Shown: piece by piece, positions 43,311-54,612 of the stretch
Layout: each line of letters begins with the position of its first letter
Numbering within the stretch: the first letter of the stretch is position 1
Assembly (NCBI GenBank): GCA_963969595.1
Contig: OZ018415.1
Location: 17,670,001-17,734,000, forward strand
DNA length: 64,000 nt
Direction of reading: 5' to 3'
Source of the DNA: Neckera pumila
Taxonomy: Eukaryota; Streptophyta; Bryopsida; Hypnales; Neckeraceae
Notes under the pieces: model-generated
Seen by the model: the letters and a program-made list of their open reading frames with translations, nothing else
Database searches by the model: none
Told to the model about the DNA's origin: nothing
Position numbers and translations under genes: made by a program

Positions 43311-44533
43311 ATAAGTGTAACTCTGCAAAATGACCAAATGGTCTACAATGAATTTACAACCTTGGATATAACTTCGGGTTTGATTAACTTTGTTTGACAT
43401 CATATATAACTCCAATTTCATGACATACCTGAAAGGAACCGAATTTGTGAAGTATGAAGAATATCCTATTGTTGAGGTATGTAGTAGAGTCGGTTCCTAC
43501 ATCCTTTAGGACGGATTTTTATTCATCCAAATTGTCCTTCTTTCTTGTGCTAAATAACAGCCAATATTTGAACATCATGGATCCACAAATTGACGTCTGC
43601 AAACAAATAGCGTGCGTTACGCTCTGCTAATCATTGTTGAGTGCATAGTCATTGGTTGTGACAGTGCGTGTTATGCTCTGTATTTGAATGCAGTAATTGA
43701 AACAATGCCTCCAATTGGCCCGTCCCATTTTTTTTTCTTCAAGAATAAGCCCCAATTCAGAAAAATTGACTCAATCTAATTTTATTTTTGTCAGGAGTGG
43801 AGCTGTTTTTTCAGGAATCATTTACTGTATGTTCAGAAACGTTCAACTCAGGTTTCAAAAGATATGAAATAAGTATCTCATGTATCATCTTCTTATGTGC
43901 ATCTATATTCTGATGTATACATTTCCATGCATATATTCGTATGTATTTGTATATATTCGTGTATATCAAGGTTGTTGAATTCATTTTTGAATGCTTACCA
44001 AATGCTAGCTCTAGGAAATCCTCTAATAAGTACTAGGTATAAATTGCCAGCTTTTTCAATCTTAAGGCACACTTTCACCAATCATCACTAAGTTTCTCAA
44101 CTCAAAATGAGAATTCGGAAATAGCCTGGAACACATACTTGCAGTCGAAGGTTTCGCAGAGTATACAAACCTCACGAGGGCAGATGATGAAAAAAAATTG
44201 ATTATATAAACTAAAAACTAACGGTGGTTGGATCCGAACAACGGGATCCTCTTCAGACAATTTACTAATCTCCACGTTCCAGAAGACCAGCCCTTGTGTG
44301 TTGAGTTTGCCTCACTATGGAAATGATACCAAAACTTCCTACGAATTGCAAACAAGAGCACCAGCGTTCTGAAGGCATCAGGAACTACATCTCCGATCAA
44401 TGAACAAGACCAAGGACAGTAATCTTAACGGGTCAAAAACTGGACTCCAGTATACGAAGCTTAACCTTTGACCTTGACCTCTTGCTGCACTGTCATAAAT
44501 TCTGTGGCCAAATTGGACAATAGATGATGCCTG
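43311..44533. other. Intergenic DNA downstream of the maturase-like gene
   Basis: A degenerate TATA/TGTA-type microsatellite lies at about 43900-43970. On the minus strand directly beyond the maturase-like stop codon, the same frame continues for about 50 sense codons (to about 44385), and a 60-codon open frame follows (44400-44218). Neither resembles a maturase X domain that I can recognise, but they could be the eroded end of that gene. Confidence 0.4.
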
Positions 44534-46023
44534 TCAACCATACTGTATCAAGGCCCCCAAGAACTTGGTCATTTCAGAGCGCGCGTTCAAAACAGGGCTT
44601 GTTTGCTCATTAATATCAAACTTCAACTTCTGCTGCAAGAAGGTTTGCACAGCTTGGCGAATGGCAATGCCGTCTTGCTTGCTACCCTTGAGACCGAGAA
44701 GAATGTTGTCAGCATAGCGCAGGTACTTCAGTCTCTTTGGCCCCTCATCTCCAGAGGGACTCAGTGCGCGGGTCCCAAACATGGGAATAAGCTCATCCTC
44801 CACGTAGCAATCCAATTCATGGAGAAGAATGTTGTTACACAACGGGGAAATGATGGAGCCCATAACCAGCTCCGTGTTGTACTGTGTGCGGTCCGTGAGG
44901 TTGTAAACATCAACATAGCCAGCATTCAGAAGCTTCCGAATCAAATCTTCCATGGATCTCGAGTGAAGAACGGGAGCCATCAGCTCCAGGAGAATCTCGT
45001 GATGAGCTTTGGTGAAGAGCTTCTGCAGGTCGATCGGAACCAGCCACGTTATTCCCAGCCAGGTGGAACGCAGCACTCTCAAACAGCTGTGGCAAGAGCG
45101 TCCAATGCGAAACCCGTGGCTTGAGTCGCGAAATGTGGGCTCAAAAGCAGGCTCTAAAACCATTACCGCAGCTGTTTGTACCACTTTGTCGATTGTCGAG
45201 GCGATGGACAGAGGCCGACCCCCTTCTGGAGTGGGAAGAATGATGCGTTGTGCTGGCTTGGGAGCATATCTATGCCTCCGTAGCTCCTCTGACAGCCTCT
45301 GGAAGCCGCGTTCTGTCAATTCAGTTTGAGCTCTCCCGTCGATCCCCGGTGATACTGTTCGATGCAGCTTCTCATATGCGGACCTGAGGTGATTCACATC
45401 GTACACACTCGAGTAGGCTATTTCGGTATCCATGTGGGGCTCTGTCCCTTGGAGTGCATGATACAGCCGAGAGGGGGACACTGCGGGGACACAACACGAA
45501 CTCCTGCTCGTCGAAAATTCCAGTTGCAACAACTTCTGCACGACGAAAAAAACAAGGATGAGCGGCCTCATTAAGCTTTGCTTGTAACAGATACATCAGA
45601 GTCTTCTGTACTCCGGATAGGACTTCATGAACTTGTACAACAGGTCGCCAACAGGTCATCTATACTCTAACAAATCCTCGATACTTTAGGTACATTCCCG
45701 ACAGAAAGCGCATGAGGAGAGACATTGTGCTGGAGGCGTGTCCAGTCCCTAAACCCTAAACCCTAATCAATTCCTGGGCAAACATGCTGCGGCTTCCGAC
45801 TATCGCGAGCAATCTCTCCGAGGTTTGAATCTCTTTATCTGACAATAGTACTCCCCAAGCAACAGAACAGAACGGCAAGGTTATTCTCCGGAAAAACGTC
45901 TAATGCACTACTGCTGCTCACCTGATTCAGAGTTTGAGTAATTTGAGCAGGAGAATTCGACCGAAAGGCACGCCGAGCATGGTGCCAATGCTGCCAAATC
46001 TCCCACGGCTTCTGCCGCACCAT
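44534..46023 (-). CDS. Mitochondrial-type group II intron RT/maturase-like gene
   Basis: Proposed exons (minus strand): 46023-45922, encoding a 34-residue Arg/Trp-rich segment starting MVRQKPWEIWQHWHHARRAF that could be a mitochondrial presequence; a 386-bp GT-AG intron; then 45535-44534. The second exon reads as a group II intron reverse transcriptase: SPGIDG, EGGRPLSIASTIDKVVQ, SHGFRIGRSCHSCLR, RKLLNAGYVD, MGSIISPLCNNILLHELD and LKYLRYADNILLG. The active site is degraded: the usual YADD is YADN, the FD of the first catalytic block is FT, and the conserved PQG is lost. The maturase X and endonuclease domains are absent, ending at a TGA. It may be a nuclear maturase that only needs RNA binding, or a decaying transfer from the mitochondrion. 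The RT identity is firm; the first exon is inferred. Confidence 0.7.
45748..45769. promoter_or_regulatory. Telo-box cluster in the maturase-like gene intron
   Basis: CCCTAAACCCTAAACCCTAA is a short run of the plant telomere-type motif. Such interstitial telo-boxes are common in promoters and first introns of plant housekeeping genes, especially for ribosomal and organelle proteins. It lies inside the proposed first intron of the minus-strand gene. It would equally suit a promoter on the plus strand. Confidence 0.55.
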
Positions 46024-46219
46024 GATGACGACAATTCTCCTACTTCACGACATGTCTGTGAAAGAATCCATCGAAGTGAAAAAGACGGCCATCGCCACGG
46101 ATCGCACCCGACGCAACCCCCCGCATTGAGAACCCACACATGGCGAGGAAGACGAAAATTGTGCCTCCCAAGCTCCGCATTCTAGCTGCTCACGCTCACG
46201 GCTCATTCTGGCTTTGCTA

Positions 46220-46235
46220 AAACCCTAAACCCTAA
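46220..46235. promoter_or_regulatory. Telo-box upstream of the maturase-like gene
   Basis: AAACCCTAAACCCTAA lies about 200 bp upstream of the proposed minus-strand start codon at 46023, where a promoter would be expected. Together with the copy at 45748 it supports a real nuclear gene start in this higher-GC stretch. Confidence 0.55.
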
Positions 46236-46239
46236 TCCT

Positions 46240-48079
46240 CGCCATCGCTGGAGTTTCTTCCGCAATGGGTGTGGGCTTGGAAACAGCAACCATAGAGTCA
46301 ACTCGGTTATCCAAGTAAAGGTAACCTAATAAGGGTTTTGTGTATGATAAAATTTTAAATAGTGACTTTGAGGGTGCCCATGGTCTTTACAAAGGTGGAA
46401 GCATGTCATTGATTGGTTATTTGAACAAGCTACATATGTCTATGTAAGAAAGATTTTGAAATTCAAGTTTGGATACTTAGGTGTCAATATTGAATTTTCA
46501 TGTCAAGTTCAAAGTTTCACGTCACTTTGCAACCATTACAAGATGACATGTGGCACTTTTTCACAAAAGTGACTTAAGTTATGTTGAATTTGACCTTTAC
46601 GTAGGATAGCCCTCCTAAAACCTCAAATGTCCCTCAAATATGAAGATGGTGTGGACGTTCAATTTTGACACTTTCTTTACTTTGATAAAGTAGAAGCATC
46701 TAAAATCATCATTTTTCTAACCCCTTTTAGATGGATGAATCAAATGAAGCTTTTTTTGGTTAGAATGTTAACCTCCTTGAAAAGAAACCTACCACAAGTT
46801 GTTTCGTAATTTCATGACGAAATATCCTATAAATCTTCAAAGTTGAAAACACAAATTACCAACTCAAGCCACATACTAAATATCCTTTGAATAGCAAGAC
46901 TTGAAGCACAACAAAATGCTTCAACTTCTATTAGTTGCATCAAAAACTCTTCAACTCCCATTGGTTGCTTTTGATAGCCAAGTTGAGAGTATATAGTGGT
47001 TTGGGATTAATGAAGGTGGCCATTCAAAGTCAAATATAGGTGGTGCAAAAAAACTGGTAATGCTTTAAGTGAATGTATTTTACTTTGTTGAATTGCAAAA
47101 ATTTATTATTTAATCTTGTTGATATTCAAAAATAATTTCTAAATATAAATTAGAAAATATTTTTTTGGAATAAATTATGAGATTTCTACATGATGAAAAT
47201 AGATGTACCACAAATTGACCCTAGGTTGTCATGAATAGAGGTTGTACATTTCAGGCAAGAATCTATAGTAACTGATTTTAGAAATAAGATGCAATTAGAT
47301 GTAGTTACCTTACAATCTTAGAATCCCTCATGTACCTTCTTTAATAGATAACTCATTTTCATTAGTGCAAGAGTTTGAATAATCTCTAAAAGAAATATTG
47401 ATGGAATTTATACTTTTTAATACCATATATAATTAGCAAAGATATATTGTATTTATTTCATTTTATATTACAAAATATCGAATCAATGCACCTCACAAAT
47501 TTACATAGGTTTAGACTTAGTGTAAACTAGTGTTGTTGTTTAATACAATTTTGCAATAGTACCAACACCCTTACAATAATCACTTTTATTTCAAAAATTT
47601 CTTGTATTTAATTTGTCACATTTTCTAAGATTACAAGGGGTTGCAATGCAAAAATGAGTTACAGTTTAAAGAGAATTTAATATATATATTAGTGAATTGT
47701 TTCTTTATTTTTTCCATTTGTTAAAAAGAAACAAATAAATAAAAACTACAATGTAGACCAAGATGATGATATAAGTTAAAATACAATCACATTTTTTCTC
47801 ATAATAGAATTAGAATCAATAGCTAAGCCAAATTTATAGCTTAACCATACTCACTTTACCTCAACATCTTTCTTCTTAAGGGCAAATTTTTTTACAAGTG
47901 ATAAGTATATTTGTTATCCTATGTAGTAAAGTCATTGAACTTAAACAAGAAATGCTTGTAGGAAAAAAATGACCAAATCTCATAAATCCCAATACATACA
48001 TATGACTTCAAGGCATATATCACCTCAATGTAAATATGACTTCATCAAATTATCTTTAGGAGTAATTGTATGTCATTTT
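46240..48079. other. AT-rich intergenic DNA with repeat fragments
   Basis: No gene is seen. Around 46540-46560 the block ACAAGATGACATGTGGCAC repeats a motif at about 28880. The rest is AT-rich without definable boundaries. Confidence 0.45.
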
Positions 48080-49010
48080 TTAACCCCTAAAGTTCTATGA
48101 CTATGTTCTCACCGAAAACGCTCAAAAACTGCCATTTTTAGTACAAGTATCCAATTTTTGGAAAAAAAACTTTTTTTGACACATGTAACCGTAGGATCTT
48201 GTAGTACACTGACTTGAAAACATGTGGTAAAAAATTCAGAAATTTCCACCGCGTGGATTGCAAGATATAAGCATTCAAAGTCACTAAAACCATTTTTTTG
48301 GCCCTGCAAAAAACAGGGCAGCAGCACTTTACAAGCTCACTTTTCGATGAAAAAATGTCCAAATTGATGGTGCTTCTTTGGATTTTTTTTCCTAGAGAAG
48401 TTGGCTACATGATTGAAAATTTTCACTTCATTTGGAATTGTACAACATATAGGAAAAAAATAGTAAGTAGCTAGTAGTAAAGAATGATTCAAAATACAAA
48501 ATTGTGAAGAATTTAATTATGGAGTTGAAAAATGCTAATCCCAATGGTGGAAATGTTGTAATAAATAATCTACATCCCAAAAAAAAAAATTTCAAAAAAT
48601 ATTGAAAATTGACTAAGATAAAGGACTTTAAAGTTTATTTTAGAGTAGAGAATTCATAACTACCTGCAAACTTAAAATCTTCTTAACTTTTGATTCATTG
48701 ATCAAAATGGGATGATTCAAAGCTTTTTACCTACATATAATTCTAGAAAACCAATTTCAAATTTTTGTTTTCGAAAAAAATGATTTTTTTTATCTGCCCA
48801 GACTGCCTGGTTACAAAAAAAAGTAACATATTAGGCCATAATTTTTTACTCGTATTTCCAAATGTCATGAAATTTAGTGCATATGAAAGATATTCCTTGC
48901 CCCCACCTTCTTTTAAAATTTCAGCCAAAAATATGGAAATCTCTAGTCGTACATACCTGTCCAAAAATTCTATACTGCCAAAAAATGCATGTTGGTCCTT
49001 TAGGAGTTAA
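48080..49010 (+). mobile_element. TTAA-element, family 1, full-length copy
   Basis: The left end is TTAACCCCTAAAGTTCTATG and the right end GGTCCTTTAGGAGTTAA, with TTAA at both edges (931 bp). The interior matches 15858-16800 and 24237-25178 throughout and is closest in the first half to the truncated copy at 1240-1880 (for example AAAACTGCCATTTTTAGTACAAGT-like wording). Non-coding. Confidence 0.88.
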
Positions 49011-49726
49011 GGATTGAAATTTTTGGGCTAGGATATTCAAGCTAGGACTTTCCACTTTGCCTTTGTAATTTCCTGAGGGTAATTTCACATATTAATACCA
49101 CAAAATTCTTTCACCTCTACAATATCACAAAAATTGATTTTTGCTCAATATTGCAATTTGGGCATTTAAATATATTATCAACAATATAATCACTAATATT
49201 AAGGTAGATTCAAATGGATCTTTAACTGAAAATTTATTTATTTTAGTTATTCAAAATAATTAAATATACTAAACAAGAAGGCACTATCATGCTTGTAGTG
49301 AAGGAAATTCTTTTACCTCTACAACATTTCCTGAAATTTCCAAGGAAACTCCATTTTGAAAAGTAGTAAAGGAGAGGCTAAGCGAAAGAATACCAAATAG
49401 GATACTTTAAATGTTTTAGCTATCCCAAGAAAGGCTTCTATTTACAGTAAACTTATTCTAGGTACATTTACTATTAGAATTCAAAAGTAAATTTTAGCAT
49501 AATAAGAGCAAATATTTGGAAATTGAATTGAATTTTTGAATTTTTTTTGTGATTCTATTTAAAGAAAGTTTTAGAATAATCCAACTTATATTTGAAAAGT
49601 GAATAATTTTGGACTAATAACATGAAATTTTAATTCAAAAAATTGTTTGTGAATATTCTATTAGGATTTTAATATCTTTTTTAAATTATTATTATTTCAA
49701 AATTTTCCAAAACTTGTAAAAAATAA
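49011..49726. other. Very AT-rich spacer
   Basis: No gene or repeat was recognised between the TTAA-element and the long open frame that follows on the minus strand. Confidence 0.45.
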
Positions 49727-51337
49727 TTATTCACTTCTCCTATAATCATTACAAAGATTTAAATGTAATGGATCCATTGGATCAAATAATGTTTTATTAT
49801 TTGACAAGATTTCTTTTTGAAATTCAAAATTTGATGAATTTGACTTATTGATTGGAAGCAATGAACTTCCATTTAAATTTTTAAATCCACTATTGAAAAC
49901 ATTACAACTACAATTTTGATTGACTTTTGATTGAGGTGTATTTTTACAATTATAAATAGATATTTCTCTTGATTGTTGTTGAAATGTATTCAAATTATTT
50001 CTAACACAATTGGTATCATTTTCAAATTTATAGGCATTTATGGTGTTGCAATTACAATGATTACTTATAATACCGATAGTGCAATTACATTCTATATTTA
50101 TACTATTACAATCACATTGTGAATTTATACTATTACAAATACATTGTGTATGTATACTGTTGCAATTATGGCATTTAAGATCACAATTATAATTTTTTGT
50201 GATATTTTTATTTTGTAAAATATTATAGTTGGCTTTTGATAATACTTTTTTGACATCTTTATGAAATTGTTTGTTGGTTTTATTGATTTGTAATTTTGAT
50301 TGATTTATATCAGAAAAATTTAAAAGTCTTTTAATGTCACAATCACGTAGAATCATTTTATTTTGTGGAATAATAGAAATTTTGGGTTGTAATATCTTTT
50401 TTATATCTTGATAAAATTGTTTGTTATTCGTGTGTTCATTTTTATTTCTCATATCAATAGTATCATTTGCATAATCCAAACTAGTATATGTGTTATTAGA
50501 AGATTCATTTGTTTTATTGATTTCATTATTTATTACAAAGTTATTATCAAGCTTTGTATTGGTTATGGTATTTCCATTTTGAGTTTTCAAATCCTTATTG
50601 TTTTGGAATTTATCTACCACAACATTTAATTTTTTAAATCTACTAGTACCAGTGCCACTTTGAAACTTTCCATCAACATTTACTTCAAAACTTAAATTTT
50701 CAATCTTTGGATGAGAATATATTTGGATTTTACTTTGTTGATATTTGCTATTTGCACATCTTACAATTTCACTTGCCTTATTTTTGTCTTTAAGGCTTAG
50801 AAAACTACATTTGTCACCAACTTCTTTGAAGTTGGTTTCATTTTCATTATACATTTGCAATTGAAAAAGTGTCAAATCATTTGTCTCGCAATCAAAAACT
50901 TTGCATTTGTCTAATTCTTGATCATTTTCAACAAAAATTGAATCACTATAAGGACTATTAAGTGATTTATATAAATTTTCATGTGTTTTCAAAATACTTA
51001 TAGATTCACAAGTTTCTTGGAGTTTTTTGTCAATTACTTCTATAACATCTTCATTTGCATTATAAAACAATTTATTTCCATGAGATTTGGTATTGGATAG
51101 ACAATTTAATTTTTTACAAGGTTGTATGAATTGTTGCTTTTCATCAATACATGTTGCTAGTAACGTTTGGATACCTCGTGATATATGAGTGTTTGACAAA
51201 TCATTCTTAATTTTATTATCAAAAGTATCTAAGTGAACAATTTTATTTGATTTAATAGGCTCAATTTCTTCAATGGAAGGATTTTGAAATATTTCACCTT
51301 TAGAAATCTTACCATAACAATCAAAATGGAAAATCAT
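49727..51337 (-). CDS. Asn/Lys-rich protein with tandem Cys repeats, unknown
   Basis: A single uninterrupted frame of 536 codons in DNA so AT-rich that stop codons should be frequent, which argues for a real or recently real gene. The start chosen is the first ATG (MIFHFDCYGKISKGEI). The product looks hydrophilic, rich in Asn, Lys, Ser and Ile, and I see no signal peptide or obvious membrane segment. Two related segments (NKQFYQDIKKILQP and NKQFHKDVKKVLSK) occur about 45 residues apart around residues 320-380. Near 400-450 there is a tandem array of a 9-10-residue unit of type CxCNSIxxQ (for example CICNSINSQ, CDCNSINIE). The Cys spacing could bind metal, but no known zinc-finger family fits. 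I do not recognise the family. It could also be one exon of a larger gene or a mobile-element protein. Confidence 0.5.
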   Translation of the reverse strand: MIFHFDCYGKISKGEIFQNPSIEEIEPIKSNKIVHLDTFDNKIKNDLSNTHISRGIQTLLATCIDEKQQFIQPCKKLNCLSNTKSHGNKLFYNANEDVIEVIDKKLQETCESISILKTHENLYKSLNSPYSDSIFVENDQELDKCKVFDCETNDLTLFQLQMYNENETNFKEVGDKCSFLSLKDKNKASEIVRCANSKYQQSKIQIYSHPKIENLSFEVNVDGKFQSGTGTSRFKKLNVVVDKFQNNKDLKTQNGNTITNTKLDNNFVINNEINKTNESSNNTYTSLDYANDTIDMRNKNEHTNNKQFYQDIKKILQPKISIIPQNKMILRDCDIKRLLNFSDINQSKLQINKTNKQFHKDVKKVLSKANYNILQNKNITKNYNCDLKCHNCNSIHTQCICNSINSQCDCNSINIECNCTIGIISNHCNCNTINAYKFENDTNCVRNNLNTFQQQSREISIYNCKNTPQSKVNQNCSCNVFNSGFKNLNGSSLLPINKSNSSNFEFQKEILSNNKTLFDPMDPLHLNLCNDYRRSE

Positions 51338-52144
51338 GGTTTTGATATCTTCTTTAAGGATCTATCATATAATATTGTATAAATCTTTGAAAGATATTTT
51401 ACAAATAACAATGTTTAAAGATTTAATGACTTAAAATTTTTTATTCACATAAGTACAAATTCTTATGATTCTTTAAGCTTTGTTTCAGTATGGAGGTTTG
51501 CATCTTCACTTTAAGATTTATAAACAATAAATCCATTGAAAATCTCTTTTTCAAACTCTTTATTTTATTATACATATACTTGTAATGAACTAAATTAATT
51601 AAAATTTCATCTTGAAAAAATTATTTAAATACAAATAAAAAATAAAAGATTTTAATTCATGAATCATATTTCAATGATGTGATTTCAAAAAAATATGATG
51701 ATAAATGGATTCGAAATTAGATTATACAAATAATATTGTATAAAAATTTAATTATAAAGATCTTTATTTTAGTATATATATCCTAAAAATAATAGTTGAA
51801 TGATGAATATATTGAGATCATTTTCAACATATTGTACCTTAAAAACAACTGAAATGTTTCAAGCACTAAAAATTGCAGTATAAATGAATGTAGTAGCAAT
51901 ATTTGTTTTGTAAGTAGAGCTTTGGTTTGATATGTTATTCTAAATTTATAAATTTTACTTATTTCATTTCTCAATTTAGTTAAATTTTCAAATCTTACAA
52001 GAAAGTGCATTTGAGTACTGAAAGCTTACAAATTGAGTTTTTGAGCCATTCAATTTTTTCTGTACATGTACAGTATGGATTATAATTGGTATTTTTTTAG
52101 AAAGCATAATTATCATTGCATCCTTATGCAATCCCAATCAAACA
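51338..52144. other. Very AT-rich DNA upstream of the 536-codon frame
   Basis: This would hold the promoter of the minus-strand frame. Several TATA-like stretches occur, but none stands out. A 75-codon minus-strand frame at 51783-52010 looks like chance low-complexity sequence. Confidence 0.4.
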
Positions 52145-52490
52145 TATCCACATTTTAGTTTCAAAAATCAAAACTCCATTTGTGGTAAATTGTTTTGTTT
52201 AAAATTTGTGATCTTACATTATCATTGATTGAAAATCATTGGTGATGAATATTTAAAATTGGATTGCATAGATATGTAGGAAACATCTATATGTACATAT
52301 TTCTTTCAATCAAGTATCTCCCAAAAAGCTTCAAAATTCCTTCTAAAGAGATTTTGATGTTTGGGTGACCGTATCCAAATTTTGTAAAATAGATATCTCT
52401 TTATTGTAGTTAGATTTTTTATTTGCACCTCTCATGGCAACTTATTTTGTACATTTGAGCATGATGGTACAATTACTTTGCCAAAATCGA
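52145..52490. repeat. Dispersed repeat R7, copy 2
   Basis: A diverged copy of 22501-22860, sharing GTAGGAAACATC, AAAAAGCTTCA and ATATCTCTTTATTGTAGTTAG in order. A further diverged copy lies inverted at about 52690-52920, giving a loose inverted pair flanking about 200 bp. Confidence 0.5.
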
Positions 52491-54332
52491 GTTAACCCTT
52501 GAAAGGTCCTTGGGGTCCTTGTATAGGCCTGTATTCAGCCTTATAATTCATCAATTGTGGTTCAACATATCAATTGTGATACATTGTTATTTGGTCAATG
52601 TATTTTGATCAAATACTACGAAATATGAAAATCTCCATTTCTTCAAAGTTTGGTCATACAACGCCTTTTCATTGAATTCTTCATTGATCATATTTAGTTA
52701 CTTAGGGGGGGTGTTTTTTTAATATGAAAGATGTGTGTATGGATGTTTCCTATGAATCCATGCAATCGTTTAAAAAAATTCAGTACCAATTGTATTCAAT
52801 AAAATACTATGTAAAACCACAAAAATTGGCTTAAGAAATTCACCAAATGAAATTTTGCTTTTCTGAAACTGAAATTTAGTATGCTTGAATCATTACAAAA
52901 AATTTCAGGCCTCAACAAGACTGCGAGTGCGTGATTTTTGGCACCCGCCAAGTGCAATTATGAAATTAAGAAAAAATAAGAAATAAAAAAAACTCTTTTT
53001 TTTTTTTGAAAAAAAGTATTAAAAGGTATTCAAAATGACATGGCGCTGATGTGGCACTGACATGGTCAAAATGCAACTACGTCACATTTTCAGTTTTCAA
53101 TTTTTTTTTTTTTTTTTCCATAATATCACCATGGGGGGTCCAAGCTTAGTGGCCTTGTTAAGGCTTCATATTTTTGTAACGGGAATTGGTTAAGAATTGA
53201 GTGGTAGGACAAAAAAAGTCAATCTTATTTTATATTATGTACAAGTTTTTCAATGACTTCACAAGGCAATTTGTAAGCTTTCAGTATCCAACTATACATT
53301 TCTTTTTCTTGTTTGTTGACTTGAACTAGACATACAAAAGTTCATTACATTTTGTAGGTTTTTTAATATATGGATATATGAAAAAAATTAGATTTAAGTA
53401 AGTTCAAATTTGGTACACAAAGAAAACTCAAAAGCTCATTATCTATAATTATGAGTAATTATGCAAATTATAATGAAATTACAAGAGAAGGAAACCTTAA
53501 AGAGAATTAAAAGTGTAGTTCAATGCTAAAGCATTTTGTTGTAGGCCCTTTTTCAACACAAAATGAAACAAGATTTTTTTTATTTCTGTACATATTTAAT
53601 TTGAAATTTGCGGTTCTCAATTATTCATTGTTTATTGGACAAAATTATTTTACATGTACTAAATTATAATATTTAATTATAATCTAAAGTTCAATATTAT
53701 GAGAACTCTAAAACCTAAACCTCCACAAGCAAATATTGGAGATAAACCTTTTGCACAAGAACACAAGAACCTTTTGCATATGAACACATTCATATTAGTG
53801 AGAAATCTCACTAATATTTTTTCATAAACCAAAACAAGTGATTTTGTTAACCACATGTGAAATGCTATTATTTGAAACTAGTGTGCTTTTTAGAAGTAAG
53901 TAAAAATTATCCTCAACAACTTATACTTTACACCTTTGAGGTGATTGCAAAAAATAACCTATACAATTTTTTGTTTCAATTTGCTTGCTAATGTAGCTGT
54001 AATTTATATTGGAGGTGAATATGACTATTTAATTTTATTTGATATTTTTTATTATTTTCTAAAAGTAAACTAATAGAAAATATTAATCTCCAAAGATATG
54101 ACACACTTTGTAGTATTAAGGGTTGTAAGAACTATTGACACCTACCCATTCAAATGAATCTTAAGTAGAAATGCTTTTAAAAGAGATGCTTTTGTAATAG
54201 ACTTGAAGCTATTGTAAAAATGAATTCCAACAAAAATTTAATATTATATTATATTGTATAGTAGTTCATAAATAAAGCTCCCTCTACGCATCATCCGCCC
54301 ATGGAAAGAAATAATGGGTGGATCTTGGGTGC
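52491..54332. other. AT-rich intergenic DNA, no gene seen
   Basis: The inverted R7 fragment (about 52690-52920, with ATGGATGTTTCCTATGAATC) lies here. TTAACCCTTGAAAGGTCC near 52492 resembles a TTAA-element terminus without a partner. Beyond 52920 no gene or bounded repeat was recognised. Confidence 0.4.
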
Positions 54333-54612
54333 TTAACCCCTAAAGTATTAGAAGACCTTTGGGGCCTTTGGAAGCCTCCGAGTTATCTTGCATTTCTAGA
54401 CTACAGAAACGCAGGATAACTGCTAGCTCATGTGGCCGAGACTGTGCCACGTCATTTTCAAGAATTTTTTTTTGCTTAAAATGATATGTGAAAAAAAAAA
54501 AAAAATTGAAAAAAAAAAAATTCTGACAACCCGAACCAATGTTCACAAAATTTGGCCAGATTAGGAAACGGGCTTGAAACGGCTCTCTAATGCCCTCAAA
54601 TGTCATCTAATG
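54333..54612 (+). mobile_element. Family 4 element with hairpin, forward copy
   Basis: The left edge is TTAACCCCTAAAG, the same terminus as the larger TTAA-elements, but the interior differs: it aligns with 7705-7985 in reverse. A conserved hairpin lies at 54381-54421 (AGTTATCTTGCATTTCT ... AGAAACGCAGGATAACT). The right boundary merges with the family 2 element that begins near 54613. Non-coding. Confidence 0.6.

Noticed and set aside
44385..44536. Organelle-type RNA editing to remove the TGA of the maturase-like gene
   Set aside because: The gene appears nuclear (spliceosomal-type intron, telo-boxes), and editing of this kind is known for organelle transcripts only.
44603..45329. Plus-strand open frames opposite the RT
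   Set aside because: They are antisense to a clearly recognisable reverse transcriptase and have no domain of their own.
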